This document shows positions 11,572 through 19,188 of a DNA stretch of 64,000 bases, one piece after another (the stretch's first letter is position 1; each line of letters starts with the position of its first letter). The stretch is from Gammaproteobacteria bacterium (GTDB lineage Bacteria > Pseudomonadota > Gammaproteobacteria > SZUA-152), in contig JAKIUF010000018.1 of NCBI GenBank assembly GCA_021647705.1, positions 1-64,000 on the forward strand. The letters are read 5' to 3'. The notes beneath the pieces are model-generated. The model made no database searches, was not told where the DNA came from, and saw only the letters and a program-made list of their open reading frames with translations. The translations under genes and the position numbers were made by a program.

Positions 11572-12345
11572 ATGTTGATCATTATTTCACCTGCCAAAAC
11601 GCTGGATTACGAAACGCCTGCGAAAACTAAAATTTCCACTCAACCGGGTTACCTTGATGATTCCGAAGAATTGATCAGCCGTTTACGCCAATTGTCATCC
11701 CTTGATATCAGTGAACTGATGAAAATCAGTATTAAAATTGCCGACCTCAATTTTGACCGTTATGAAGCATGGAGCAAAGAATTTAACAAGGAAAATGCCA
11801 AGCAGGCAGTATTAGCCTTTAAAGGCGATGTTTATACCGGACTTGATGCCGAATCGTTTAACAGTAAGGATTTTAGTTTTGCACAAAAACATTTGCGTAT
11901 TCTGTCCGGGCTGTACGGTTTACTGCGGCCGTTAGATTTGATGCAACCCTATCGCCTGGAAATGGGCACAAGGCTATCAACAGATCGTGGGAAAAATTTA
12001 TACGAATTCTGGGGATTGGCTATTACCAATGGTTTGAATGCACAACTAAAAAAAATCCAATCAGATTATTTAATCAACCTGGCATCCAATGAATATTTTA
12101 AAGCCGCAAAACCCAAAGAGCTAAATACACAAATCATCACGCCTGCTTTTAAAGATTATAAAGACGGAAAATACAAAACGATTGGTATTTATGCCAAAAA
12201 AGCCCGAGGCATGCTTAGCCGTTATATCATCAAAAACCAACTGAGTGACCCGGAAGATATTAAAACGTTTAATGAAGACGGCTATGCGTTCGATAAAAGC
12301 CTGACTCAGGATAATCTGTGGGTCTTTAGTCGCAAAAAAAGTTAG
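11572..12345 (+). CDS. yaaA: peroxide stress protein YaaA (DUF328)
   Basis: 257 residues, usual length. It begins MLIIISPAKTLDYETP, the family hallmark, and includes FKGDVYTGLDAE and LSGLYGLLRPLDLMQPYRLEMG. YaaA of E. coli lowers free iron under hydrogen peroxide stress and binds DNA. The gene follows the M48 gene by 62 bases and is followed by a repeat-filled gap. Confidence 0.93.
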   Translation: MLIIISPAKTLDYETPAKTKISTQPGYLDDSEELISRLRQLSSLDISELMKISIKIADLNFDRYEAWSKEFNKENAKQAVLAFKGDVYTGLDAESFNSKDFSFAQKHLRILSGLYGLLRPLDLMQPYRLEMGTRLSTDRGKNLYEFWGLAITNGLNAQLKKIQSDYLINLASNEYFKAAKPKELNTQIITPAFKDYKDGKYKTIGIYAKKARGMLSRYIIKNQLSDPEDIKTFNEDGYAFDKSLTQDNLWVFSRKKS

Positions 12346-12374
12346 CGTCAGGAAACAGCTGGTATGTTTTAACT

Positions 12375-12562
12375 TAAATGTGAATTAAACGCTGAAAATA
12401 CTTTTTTAAAAATTACCGGGTATTTAACGCAGAGGGCACAGAGTGTTTAGTGTTTTTCTTTGCGTCCTCTGCGCCTTTGCGACCTCTGCGTTTATAATAC
12501 GCCACTTGTCAGTACCACGACAATATAAAGCCCCCAATGTACTGTAACGATTATCCGAGGGT
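12375..12562 (-). repeat. CGCAGAGG-type element, copy 2 (loop-flipped)
   Basis: The hairpin core is 12425-12492 (AACGCAGAGG to CCTCTGCGTT). Left of it are AATGTGAATTAA and ACCGGGTATTTAACGC; right of it is a match to GCCACTTGTCAGTACCACGAC. Both flanks are the reverse complement of those of copies 4 and 7, yet the loop TTTAGTGTTTTTCT is read in the same direction as theirs. The terminal inverted repeats are degraded here. Confidence 0.75.
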
Positions 12563-12655
12563 GTAAACCTCTGGACTCCGGCTAATAACATATACGGAAT
12601 GGGGGTGCTCCCAGTAAAAAAGCACTTACAGAGTGACTCAGCCCTTAACCCACAT

Positions 12656-12934
12656 TTAACGGTTGCCCCAAATTTTGGCCACGGCACGGTCGGTACCCAA
12701 AAAACCCACGACTAGGGTCACCAGTGACACAATGCAAAAAACAACAACAGGAATCATAAAACCCGCATCACCCATATCAAACGCCAAATAAGCCACGATG
12801 GATGCCAGTCCCAAAAAAAGCACACCAATAACGATCAATATTTTTCGACTCAACGGTTTCACTGAATAAGGCCCATCACCAGCCTCAAATATACTCAGAA
12901 TGGGTGAAAATAATTTTCGCAGCAATGTTTTCAT
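12656..12934 (-). CDS. small membrane protein of unknown function
   Basis: 92 residues with two hydrophobic segments (about 31-50, ILIVIGVLFLGLASIVAYLA, and about 59-80, MIPVVVFCIVSLVTLVVGFL). Both termini are basic, and no enzymatic motif is seen. Probably an inner-membrane protein. Divergent from the ABC-F gene, with a short repeat between. Confidence 0.6.
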   Translation of the reverse strand: MKTLLRKLFSPILSIFEAGDGPYSVKPLSRKILIVIGVLFLGLASIVAYLAFDMGDAGFMIPVVVFCIVSLVTLVVGFLGTDRAVAKIWGNR

Positions 12935-13061
12935 CAGAACCTTTCAGATTTGCCAGGAGAAAATGGACAGCGCAGACATTTTACACCAGGATCAAAAAAT
13001 GCCTAATTTATTGTATGCCCGTGGCATTTGAAATTTCGGCTTTTAAACGAAGCGAAATGAC

Positions 13062-13133
13062 GAGGCGTTTTAACGCAGCCATAGAGTGAAGAGGGTGCGT
13101 AATAAAACTGAAACCGCAATCGCTACGGGTATA
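13062..13133. repeat. dispersed 70-bp repeat, copy 1
   Basis: From GAGGCGTTTTAACG through TGAAGAGGGTGCGTAATAAA to ACGGGTATA, it matches 22468-22547 over its whole length, with substitutions and a few extra bases. It lies upstream of the ABC-F gene, so it may carry that gene's leader; TATAAT follows at its right edge. Confidence 0.6.
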
Positions 13134-13185
13134 TAATCCACCATTCAGTCGATAATTCACTCACAACTTATAAAATATCCTTCCC

Positions 13186-15108
13186 ATGTTACGTTTCCAG
13201 TCTGTCACCCTGCGTCGCGGCACCCGTGTGTTATTGCAGGAGGTTGACCTCACTATTCAAACCGGTGAGCACTGGGGCATTGTCGGTCGTAACGGCAGTG
13301 GTAAATCCAGCCTGCTAGCGCTGGTGCTCGGCATCCGAGATGCCACTGGCCTGCATGCCGATAAGGGCGAAGTAAAACTGGCAGCCAATCTGGCCATGGC
13401 CCACGTTGCACAGGAAACACCCGCAGTGGATCGCAGTGCCATCGATTATGTGATGGACGGCGACAGTGAATTGCGCGCGCTGGAGCAACAACTCGCTGCC
13501 TGTGCAGATGATGAAGCGAGTGGGGAGTTACAGGCGTCGCTGTTTGGTGAGCTGGAAGCCATCGACGGCTACACCGCCCCCGCGCGTGCCGCACGGCTCA
13601 TGGATGGCCTGGGTTTTAGTGAAGCCCAACTGCAAACGCCGGTCTCTGATTTTTCCGGCGGCTGGCGCATGCGCCTCAATCTGGCCCAGGCACTGATGTG
13701 CCGCTCTGACATTTTGCTGCTCGACGAACCCACCAACCACCTCGATCTCGATGCCGTGCTGTGGCTGCAAAGCTGGTTGCAGAATTATCCCGGCACGGTA
13801 TTGCTGATTTCACATGACCGCGATTTCCTCGACAACTGTGTTGCTCACATCGCCCTGCTCAGTGAAGAAACCCTGCATGCCTACACCGGCAATTACAGCG
13901 CCTACGAAAAACAACACGCCAGCCGCCTCGAACAACAACAGGCCGCCCACCAGAAGCAACAGCGCACCATTTCGCACCTGCACAGTTACATAGACCGCTT
14001 TCGTGCCAAAGCCACCAAAGCCAAACAAGCACAAAGCCGCCTGAAAGCACTGGCCAAACTGGAAGAAATTGCTCCCGCGCACGTAGACTCACCTTTTGAG
14101 TTTACCTTTTTACCGCCTAAACAAATTCCCAACCCCCTGCTGAAACTCACGGATGCTCAACTGGGATACGAGAATAAAACCCTGCTGAACGATATCAGTA
14201 TCAACCTGTTGCCCGGTGACCGCATCGGTCTGCTGGGCCCCAATGGTGCGGGAAAATCCACACTCATCAAAGCATTAACCGGTGAACTGCCTCTGCTCGC
14301 GGGCACACATGTACCGGCACAAAGTTTGCGCATCGGGTATTTTGCGCAGCATCAGCTCGAACAATTACAGATCGATGACACCCCCCTCATGCATCTGCAA
14401 CGCCTGGACAAGCAGGCCTCTGAGCAACAGCTGCGCAACTACCTCGGTGGTTTTGGTTTTGTTGGTGATCAGGTGCTTGACCCAGTAGGCCCATTCTCCG
14501 GTGGTGAAAAAGCACGACTGGTACTGGCCCTGCTCATTTATCAACGCCCGAATCTGCTGTTGCTCGACGAACCCACCAACCACCTTGATCTGGAGATGCG
14601 TCATGCACTGACGCTGGCATTACAGGGTTTTGAAGGCGCACTACTTGTGGTTTCCCATGACCGCCACTTGCTGCGCACAGTGTGCGACCAGTTTGTACTG
14701 GTGGCCAACGGTAGTGCCCGAATCTACGATGGCGACCTTGATGACTATGCACAATGGCTGAATGAACATCGGCGCGGAAATACTCAGGAAAAGGTCAGTA
14801 CAACGAGCAAAACCTCCGGCATCGACAAACGCCAGCTTCGCCAGCAGGAAGCCGCCCGTCGCCAACAGCTCAAACCTTATCTCGATCACGTGCGAAAAAG
14901 TGAAAAATTATTGGCTGAGCTTCAGCAACAACTACAGGACATTGAACAAAAACTGACAGATAGCTCACTTTATGAAGCAGATAACAAAGACCGCTTGAAA
15001 GAACTGCTGGCACAACAGGCAACATTGAAACAGCAGCTGCAACAAACCGAAAATGACTGGCTGGAAGCCGCCGAAACACTGGAGTTGGCAGAGAGCAGCG
15101 CCGTCTAA
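13186..15108 (+). CDS. ABC-F family ATPase, YheS-type
   Basis: 640 residues, matching the YheS subgroup. Two ATP-binding domains in tandem, no membrane segment. Domain 1 has Walker A GRNGSGKSS (about residue 35), signature FSGGWRMRL and Walker B LLLDEPTNHLD. Domain 2 has GPNGAGKST (about 345), FSGGEKARL and LLLDEPTNHLD. A charged linker (about 240-300) joins them, and the C-terminal 100 residues form a Gln/Leu-rich coiled coil. ABC-F proteins act on the ribosome, relieving stalls. The start ATG 13186 is the family start (MLRFQSVTLRRG). Confidence 0.92.
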   Translation: MLRFQSVTLRRGTRVLLQEVDLTIQTGEHWGIVGRNGSGKSSLLALVLGIRDATGLHADKGEVKLAANLAMAHVAQETPAVDRSAIDYVMDGDSELRALEQQLAACADDEASGELQASLFGELEAIDGYTAPARAARLMDGLGFSEAQLQTPVSDFSGGWRMRLNLAQALMCRSDILLLDEPTNHLDLDAVLWLQSWLQNYPGTVLLISHDRDFLDNCVAHIALLSEETLHAYTGNYSAYEKQHASRLEQQQAAHQKQQRTISHLHSYIDRFRAKATKAKQAQSRLKALAKLEEIAPAHVDSPFEFTFLPPKQIPNPLLKLTDAQLGYENKTLLNDISINLLPGDRIGLLGPNGAGKSTLIKALTGELPLLAGTHVPAQSLRIGYFAQHQLEQLQIDDTPLMHLQRLDKQASEQQLRNYLGGFGFVGDQVLDPVGPFSGGEKARLVLALLIYQRPNLLLLDEPTNHLDLEMRHALTLALQGFEGALLVVSHDRHLLRTVCDQFVLVANGSARIYDGDLDDYAQWLNEHRRGNTQEKVSTTSKTSGIDKRQLRQQEAARRQQLKPYLDHVRKSEKLLAELQQQLQDIEQKLTDSSLYEADNKDRLKELLAQQATLKQQLQQTENDWLEAAETLELAESSAV

Positions 15109-15196
15109 TCCGGGTTATTTACAGGCTCGAATTAAATGTGAATTAAGGGTTAAATTATTCGGTTTTCGGCGTATGCAGCAAAGTTTGGGGAATGAA

Positions 15197-15377
15197 AATC
15201 CAACGCAACGGCGCGGAGACGCAGAGAGCGCAAAGGATGAAAATAATGGGCAAGGTATATATCCGGAAAGATTGAGATTTGGCGTTATTTGCACGCAGGC
15301 TCTCGCAAACACCTGAATCTCCAATACTGTGAATCTCTCTGCGTTCTCTGCCTCTTTGCGCCTTTGCGTTGGATTTT
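15197..15377. repeat. CCAACGCAA-type hairpin repeat, long form, copy 1
   Basis: Arms ATCCAACGCAACGGCGCGG..ACGCAGAG and CTCTGCG..CTTTGCGCCTTTGCGTTGGAT enclose about 110 bases. The interior shares words with the copy at 49647-49818 (TATATCCG against CTATCCG, GTTATTTGCACGCAGG, AAACACCTGAATCTC, AATACTGTG). It lies between the ABC-F gene and the DUF3144 gene. Confidence 0.75.
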
Positions 15378-15537
15378 AGGGTTCTGTAACGTGTGATCCG
15401 GGAACCGACAGCCTATCGTTTTTCATCAAGCCCGGTGTTGTCAACGCGAAATATTGGAGTTGGCAGCGTGCGTCACCTGACGTAGGGTATGTGGGCAGGC
15501 ACATTACCGATCATTTTCACAGGACAATCGAAACATC

Positions 15538-15810
15538 ATGTCAGACAATAAACAGGAAACCCCCTTTTTTGAACTCGCCGATCAGTTCATTGACCTTGCC
15601 AATAAGCTGGCCCAGGCAGAAGGCTCGGCTAGTGTTGGCACTGCTCTGCGTTATGCCGCTGCGCGTTACAACACCTTTGAAGCCTCACTCAGTACCAAAG
15701 AGCTGGCAAAGGACGAAGCCAAAATGACCGATATGCTCTGTGATGATTTCCGTGAAATGATCAAGGTCAACATGCAGGATTACATCCAGCGCCAGGAGAA
15801 GAAGGATTAA
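15538..15810 (+). CDS. DUF3144 family protein
   Basis: 90 residues, small, acidic and helical. It contains FFELADQFIDLANKLAQ and TALRYAAARYN, typical of DUF3144, a proteobacterial family with no assigned role. No signal peptide or membrane segment. The HNH nuclease gene follows 8 bases later and DUF6164 next, so the three form a likely operon. Confidence 0.85.
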   Translation: MSDNKQETPFFELADQFIDLANKLAQAEGSASVGTALRYAAARYNTFEASLSTKELAKDEAKMTDMLCDDFREMIKVNMQDYIQRQEKKD

Positions 15811-15818
15811 TCAAACCC

Positions 15819-16193
15819 ATGCCCGACAAAAAAACAAACACCAACGCACTGGATAAAATCGTCAGCGATGCCCGTCGCCATCAGGACGAGCGCGCAAAAA
15901 CCTATCGTGAACAGGCGCTGAAACTGTATCCGTGGATCTGCGGTCGCTGTGAACGGGAATTCACCCGCGCCAACCTGCCCGAGCTTACCGTGCATCACCG
16001 CAATCACAATCACGATGACAACCCAGCCGATGGCAGCAACTGGGAGTTGCTGTGCCTTTATTGCCACGACAACGAGCATCAGCGACAACTGGAAGCACAC
16101 GGGCAAAGCAGCACCGGCTCAGCAACCAGTACCGTATCGGGTGCCACCCACAATCCCTTCGCTGACCTGAAAGGTCTGCTGGATAAAAAATAG
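15819..16193 (+). CDS. yajD: YajD family HNH nuclease
   Basis: 124 residues. Zinc-binding HNH pattern: CGRCEREF, then LTVHHRNHNHDDNP, then LLCLYCHDNEHQ. The family is a putative endonuclease; no substrate is established. The last 40 residues are low-complexity Ser/Thr/Gly, probably a flexible tail. Middle gene of the DUF3144-yajD-DUF6164 set. Confidence 0.88.
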   Translation: MPDKKTNTNALDKIVSDARRHQDERAKTYREQALKLYPWICGRCEREFTRANLPELTVHHRNHNHDDNPADGSNWELLCLYCHDNEHQRQLEAHGQSSTGSATSTVSGATHNPFADLKGLLDKK

Positions 16194-16201
16194 GTTTATT
16201 C

Positions 16202-16567
16202 ATGGCCGTGCGATTATTTCCCCTGCGAAGCGTGCCGGATGACGAAGCGGATGATATCCGCGAATTGTTAACCGACAATAAGGTTGAATTCTACGAAACC
16301 TCGGCAGGCAACTGGGGTATATCAATGCCCGCAATCTGGTTACGGGATGACGACCAGTTGCAACGCGCCAAAGCACTGATTGCGGACTATCAGGCCAAAC
16401 GTGCAGTGCAGCAACGTGAAATTTATGAACAACTGAAACGCGAAGGCAAACATCGTACCTTTTGGGTATTGCTTCAAGAGGAACCGCTAAAGGTTATTGC
16501 TTACATTGGTATTGTGCTGGTGATTTTGTATTTTTCCACTAAGCCATTTTTGTCGCTGGGCCAATAG
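16202..16567 (+). CDS. DUF6164 family protein
   Basis: 121 residues. The soluble N-terminal part (MAVRLFPLRSVPDDEADDIR) is followed by a charged helix and one C-terminal transmembrane segment (about 98-114, VIAYIGIVLVILYFSTK). It is therefore probably tail-anchored in the inner membrane. The last 130 bases, including the downstream flank, are copied at 18860-18988, and about 27 bases recur again at 21401-21427, marking this as the left border of an accessory island. Confidence 0.8.
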   Translation: MAVRLFPLRSVPDDEADDIRELLTDNKVEFYETSAGNWGISMPAIWLRDDDQLQRAKALIADYQAKRAVQQREIYEQLKREGKHRTFWVLLQEEPLKVIAYIGIVLVILYFSTKPFLSLGQ

Positions 16568-16620
16568 GCAACACCTTCGACAAAGGCCTTTTCCCAATCT
16601 AAAGGTTGATATTAATTCGG

Positions 16621-16809
16621 CTAAAATAAATCGACAATATGATACTTGACCCTTTTTTTTCTTGGTGTTCTATCTATCGGTAATGCGCTTCCGGGATTCA
16701 ATAAAATGAAATTAGCAAGAAGCCTCCAGCTTTCACCAAACTGAAGAATAGTTTGATCTCGAAAACACCGGCCATAATCTTGTTCCCGCCATCTAGCAAA
16801 GCACTTCAC
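16621..16809 (-). CDS. small cassette-type hypothetical protein, possibly truncated
   Basis: 62 residues from GTG 16809, chosen because AAGGAG sits 5 bases upstream; a longer reading from 16836 would start inside an attC-like site. The product reads MKCFARWREQDYGRC and contains ANFILLNPGSALP. I cannot name the family, and the abrupt end next to the duplicated DUF6164 flank suggests the C-terminus may have been lost. The position immediately after an attC is what is expected of an integron gene cassette. Confidence 0.5.
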   Translation of the reverse strand: MKCFARWREQDYGRCFRDQTILQFGESWRLLANFILLNPGSALPIDRTPRKKRVKYHIVDLF

Positions 16810-16823
16810 ATCTTCTCCTTGAA

Positions 16824-16881
16824 ACATAACGACCACTTCACCCGCGCGTCTTTTTGCGTCGGGTGAAAGTGATCGTTATGT
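16824..16881 (-). other. attC-like recombination site (59-base element)
   Basis: 58 bases with complementary ends ACATAAC and GTTATGT. The arms ACATAACGAYCACTT(T)CACCCG pair with one mismatch and one unpaired extra base, as in attC sites, around a 15-base loop. It lies 45 bases past the stop of the LamG gene and directly before the next small gene, all on the minus strand. The outer 7-mers differ from the class 1 consensus (RYYYAAC/GTTRRRY) at one position each. No integrase is in the window. Confidence 0.65.
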
Positions 16882-16926
16882 GATTTCTGTAAATTATTTC
16901 TCTTTTAGTCTACAACGATACTTTAA

Positions 16927-17805
16927 TTATTTTTGGTCATTGTTATTTTCTAAAATTGAGATCCCGCTTAATCCTTTCTGCCTTATCCTATTAATTTGAC
17001 TGCTGTATAATACGCCATTCCAAATAGCTACTTCATCTAATGATCCTTCGAATACATTTTTAGTTTTACCTTCGCAGGGTTGTCCTTGTCCATCGACTTG
17101 TTCTCCAAGAGAAAGGTGAGCAGAGCTATCCTGTAAAGAAAAAGGAAAAGCGCCTCGTTTAATTGTTACAGAAAGATTAGTTTTTTGGCCATCCACATAA
17201 ATTTGTACTCTGTCTTGCGGTGTTTTGTCTATCCCTCCATTGTAAGTGATTGCTAAATGAGACCATGCACCATTTTGAATAGTTTTATTAGATTGAACTA
17301 TTGCAAGCTGCCTTCCTGATGGCACCATATAATAGAAATTTGGTAAATTTGCAGATGAAGTACTCCTAAGCTCAACTCCAAATTGACGTTGGTCTCGTGT
17401 ATTGCGACATGAAGTATCACCATGCTTTGCCATCAAAATTCCATACGGTTGATTTCGAACAGGTTTAACCCACATAGTTATTGTCATTTTATTACTTGGT
17501 CCTGCGAATATATTGTCTAATACATCACCAAAATCAATGTAACTTGATTGTCCATTAAATTTAATAGATTGTTTGATTTTCCCGTTTATATTTGTAGACG
17601 TATTAACTACTCTTCCCTTTATACCATTTACTTTTGATTTTAGTATTCCATCATTAATGTCTTCGCTATCCATAGACCAATACGCTGCCAATTGATCCAA
17701 AGGGATATTGCTAGGTTCTTCTGTTTTCAGATTTCCAGCACAGCTAAATAAAAACAAACAACTAGTTAATAGGTATGTCTTTGTTGTTTTATAAAACATT
17801 TCCAT
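16927..17805 (-). CDS. LamG-domain lipoprotein (cassette-borne)
   Basis: 292 residues. Lipoprotein signal with lipobox LFSC (LTSCLFLFSCAGN), so probably anchored in the outer membrane. The rest is a LamG/concanavalin-like jelly-roll, typical of carbohydrate or surface binding: YWSMDSEDINDG, KFNGQSSYIDFGD, MTITMWVKP, WSHLAITYNG, VQIYVDGQ, SLDEVAIWN. AT-rich relative to its surroundings. attC-like sites lie on both sides in the same orientation, so it reads as a captured gene cassette. Ligand unknown. Confidence 0.8.
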   Translation of the reverse strand: MEMFYKTTKTYLLTSCLFLFSCAGNLKTEEPSNIPLDQLAAYWSMDSEDINDGILKSKVNGIKGRVVNTSTNINGKIKQSIKFNGQSSYIDFGDVLDNIFAGPSNKMTITMWVKPVRNQPYGILMAKHGDTSCRNTRDQRQFGVELRSTSSANLPNFYYMVPSGRQLAIVQSNKTIQNGAWSHLAITYNGGIDKTPQDRVQIYVDGQKTNLSVTIKRGAFPFSLQDSSAHLSLGEQVDGQGQPCEGKTKNVFEGSLDEVAIWNGVLYSSQINRIRQKGLSGISILENNNDQK

Positions 17806-17838
17806 CCCTCCATGAGGCTTATTGATTTATTTATATAC

Positions 17839-17907
17839 ACATAACGTCGCGCATAAGCTGACCATTTAAGCCACACTTTAATGGGTCAGTCTTGATGCGT
17901 CTTGTGT
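17839..17907 (-). other. attC-like site interrupted by a group II intron fragment
   Basis: On the minus strand it ends GCGCGACGTTATGT, the same terminal 7-mer as the site at 16824-16881. Its partner arm (ACACAAGACGCATCAAG..CTGACCCATT) pairs imperfectly with AATGGTCAGCTTATGCG, with extra unpaired bases. On the plus strand the outer end is CTTGT followed at once by intron-like sequence, so the terminal core looks split there. The spacing of 34 bases to the LamG start fits a cassette junction. Confidence 0.5.
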
Positions 17908-18122
17908 ACGCCCAGCATGGGTATGAACTCATGAGGTGAAAGCTCTCTGTAGGAAGATCACCGTCGAACACCATGTTGTTAGTAGACGATAACTACTAGC
18001 GAATGGCAAGGGCCAACTCGCGAGAGGCGGTCTGAAGGAAGCCGGACGCAAAACTGCGAGCTGATGAACAAAAACATCATATGAGGCGTAGGCTGAAGGT
18101 GAGATGGCACAAGGCATCAGAA
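17906..18122 (+). mobile_element. 5' fragment of a group II intron (IIC-attC type)
   Basis: About 217 bases resembling domain I of bacterial group II introns: GTACGCCCAGCATGGG, GGTATGAACTCATGAGGTG, GAATGGCAAGGGC, GGTCTGAAGGAAGCC, AACTGCGAGCTGATGAAC, ATATGAGGCG. It starts right after TTGT in an attC-like site and runs opposite to the cassette genes, the known habit of IIC-attC introns. The reverse transcriptase and domains II-VI are gone; the transposase element follows directly. Confidence 0.6.
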
Positions 18123-18123
18123 A

Positions 18124-18848
18124 ATAAGGGGACACAATATTTAATTATGTTATCCTTCGTGCATGGCCAGATTAGCAAGAGTAGTATTACCCGGGTATCC
18201 ACATCACATCACCCAGCGTGGTAACCGCCGTCAGGATGTGTTTTTCACTGATAGTGATTATGAATATTATCTTGAGTTATTGGTGGAATGGTGTACACAT
18301 GAAGGCATCGAAATTTGGGCATATTGTTTGATGACGAATCATGTTCACCTCATCGTCAAGCCCAAAAAGAAATCACACCTGGGTAAAGCCATTGGTGAAG
18401 TCCATCGTCGATACACCCGGATGATCAATTTACGGGAAAACTGGAAGGGTTACCTTTGGCAGGGGAGGTTTTCCTCATACCCGATGGATAAACGCTGGTT
18501 ACTAAAAGCGGCAGCGTATGTTGAATTAAATCCAGTGAAAGCGGGGAGGGTGAAAAAAGCCTGGGACTATCGCTGGAGTAGCGTGCATGCTCATTTGTCT
18601 GGAAAAGACAGTCGAGGAATTATCTTGCCAGAAAAGCTGCTTTCTCTGGCGGGTGACTGGAAAACTTACCTGCAAGAAGCGCAAATCAATTCCGGAACCG
18701 AATTTGAGCAACATGGTCGAACGGGCAGGCCTTTGGGCGGTGAACGCTTTATCGAAAAAGCAGGGCGTCTTTTGCAAAGAGATTTGAAAAAGAAAAAACC
18801 GGGTCCGAAAGGTGATGGGGATGCTAATTAAGTATTGTGTCCCCTTAT
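18124..18848 (+). mobile_element. Y1-transposase element with 24-bp terminal inverted repeats
   Basis: The left end ATAAGGGGACACAATATTTA (18124 on) and the right end complement ATAAGGGGACACAATACTTA (to 18848) match over 24 bases with one difference. The single gene inside fills the unit and its TAA stop lies in the right repeat. The element abuts the intron fragment on the left and a duplicated DUF6164 scrap on the right. Confidence 0.75.
18163..18831 (+). CDS. REP-associated tyrosine (Y1) transposase
   Basis: 222 residues, full length. Single-strand DNA transposase of the HUH/Y1 type. N-terminal LPGYPHHITQRGNRRQ, the metal-binding HUH part CLMTNHVHLIVKP (about residue 60), and the catalytic-tyrosine helix AAAYVELNPVKAG (about residue 120). 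This family acts on REP-like palindromes; the many hairpin repeats in the window are possible but unproven substrates. The C-terminal KKKKPGPKG tail is basic. It appears intact. Confidence 0.92.
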   Translation: MARLARVVLPGYPHHITQRGNRRQDVFFTDSDYEYYLELLVEWCTHEGIEIWAYCLMTNHVHLIVKPKKKSHLGKAIGEVHRRYTRMINLRENWKGYLWQGRFSSYPMDKRWLLKAAAYVELNPVKAGRVKKAWDYRWSSVHAHLSGKDSRGIILPEKLLSLAGDWKTYLQEAQINSGTEFEQHGRTGRPLGGERFIEKAGRLLQRDLKKKKPGPKGDGDAN

Positions 18849-18859
18849 CTTTTTTATCT

Positions 18860-18988
18860 TTTCAAGAGGAGTCGTTAAAAGTGATTGCCTGCATTGGTAT
18901 TGTGCTGGCGATTCTATATTTTTCCACCAAACCCTTTTTGTCGCTGGGTCAATAGGCAACACCTTCCGACAAAGGCCTTTTCCCCATA
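18860..18988 (+). pseudogene. duplicated 3' end of the DUF6164 gene
   Basis: About 129 bases match 16473-16600 at roughly 85 per cent, covering the last 32 codons or so, the stop and the downstream flank (TTCAAGAGGA, GGTATTGTGCTGG, TTTTTGTCGCTGGG, AATAGGCAACACCTTC). It has no start codon and lies against the right end of the transposase element. It is the second of three such scraps. Confidence 0.85.
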
Positions 18989-19188
18989 CCTTTCCATCAA
19001 ATCGCCACTAGACGATTGAAAACTCTTTCTGCCTGACTCTTCAGCTGTTACTTGTTTTACCTTTCTATGTATGGGTATTACAAGGTATTGCAAATCTATC
19101 GCACATAATGTTTATTGGTCTGGGTGGTTTGACACAAAAACAACCGTACTCAAACTATATTTAGAATAATCAAAAGGAATAGTCGATC

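Noticed and set aside
18124..18848. IS200/IS605 insertion sequence
   Set aside because: No tnpB, the ends are symmetric inverted repeats and the protein has the REP-associated signatures rather than IS200 TnpA ones.
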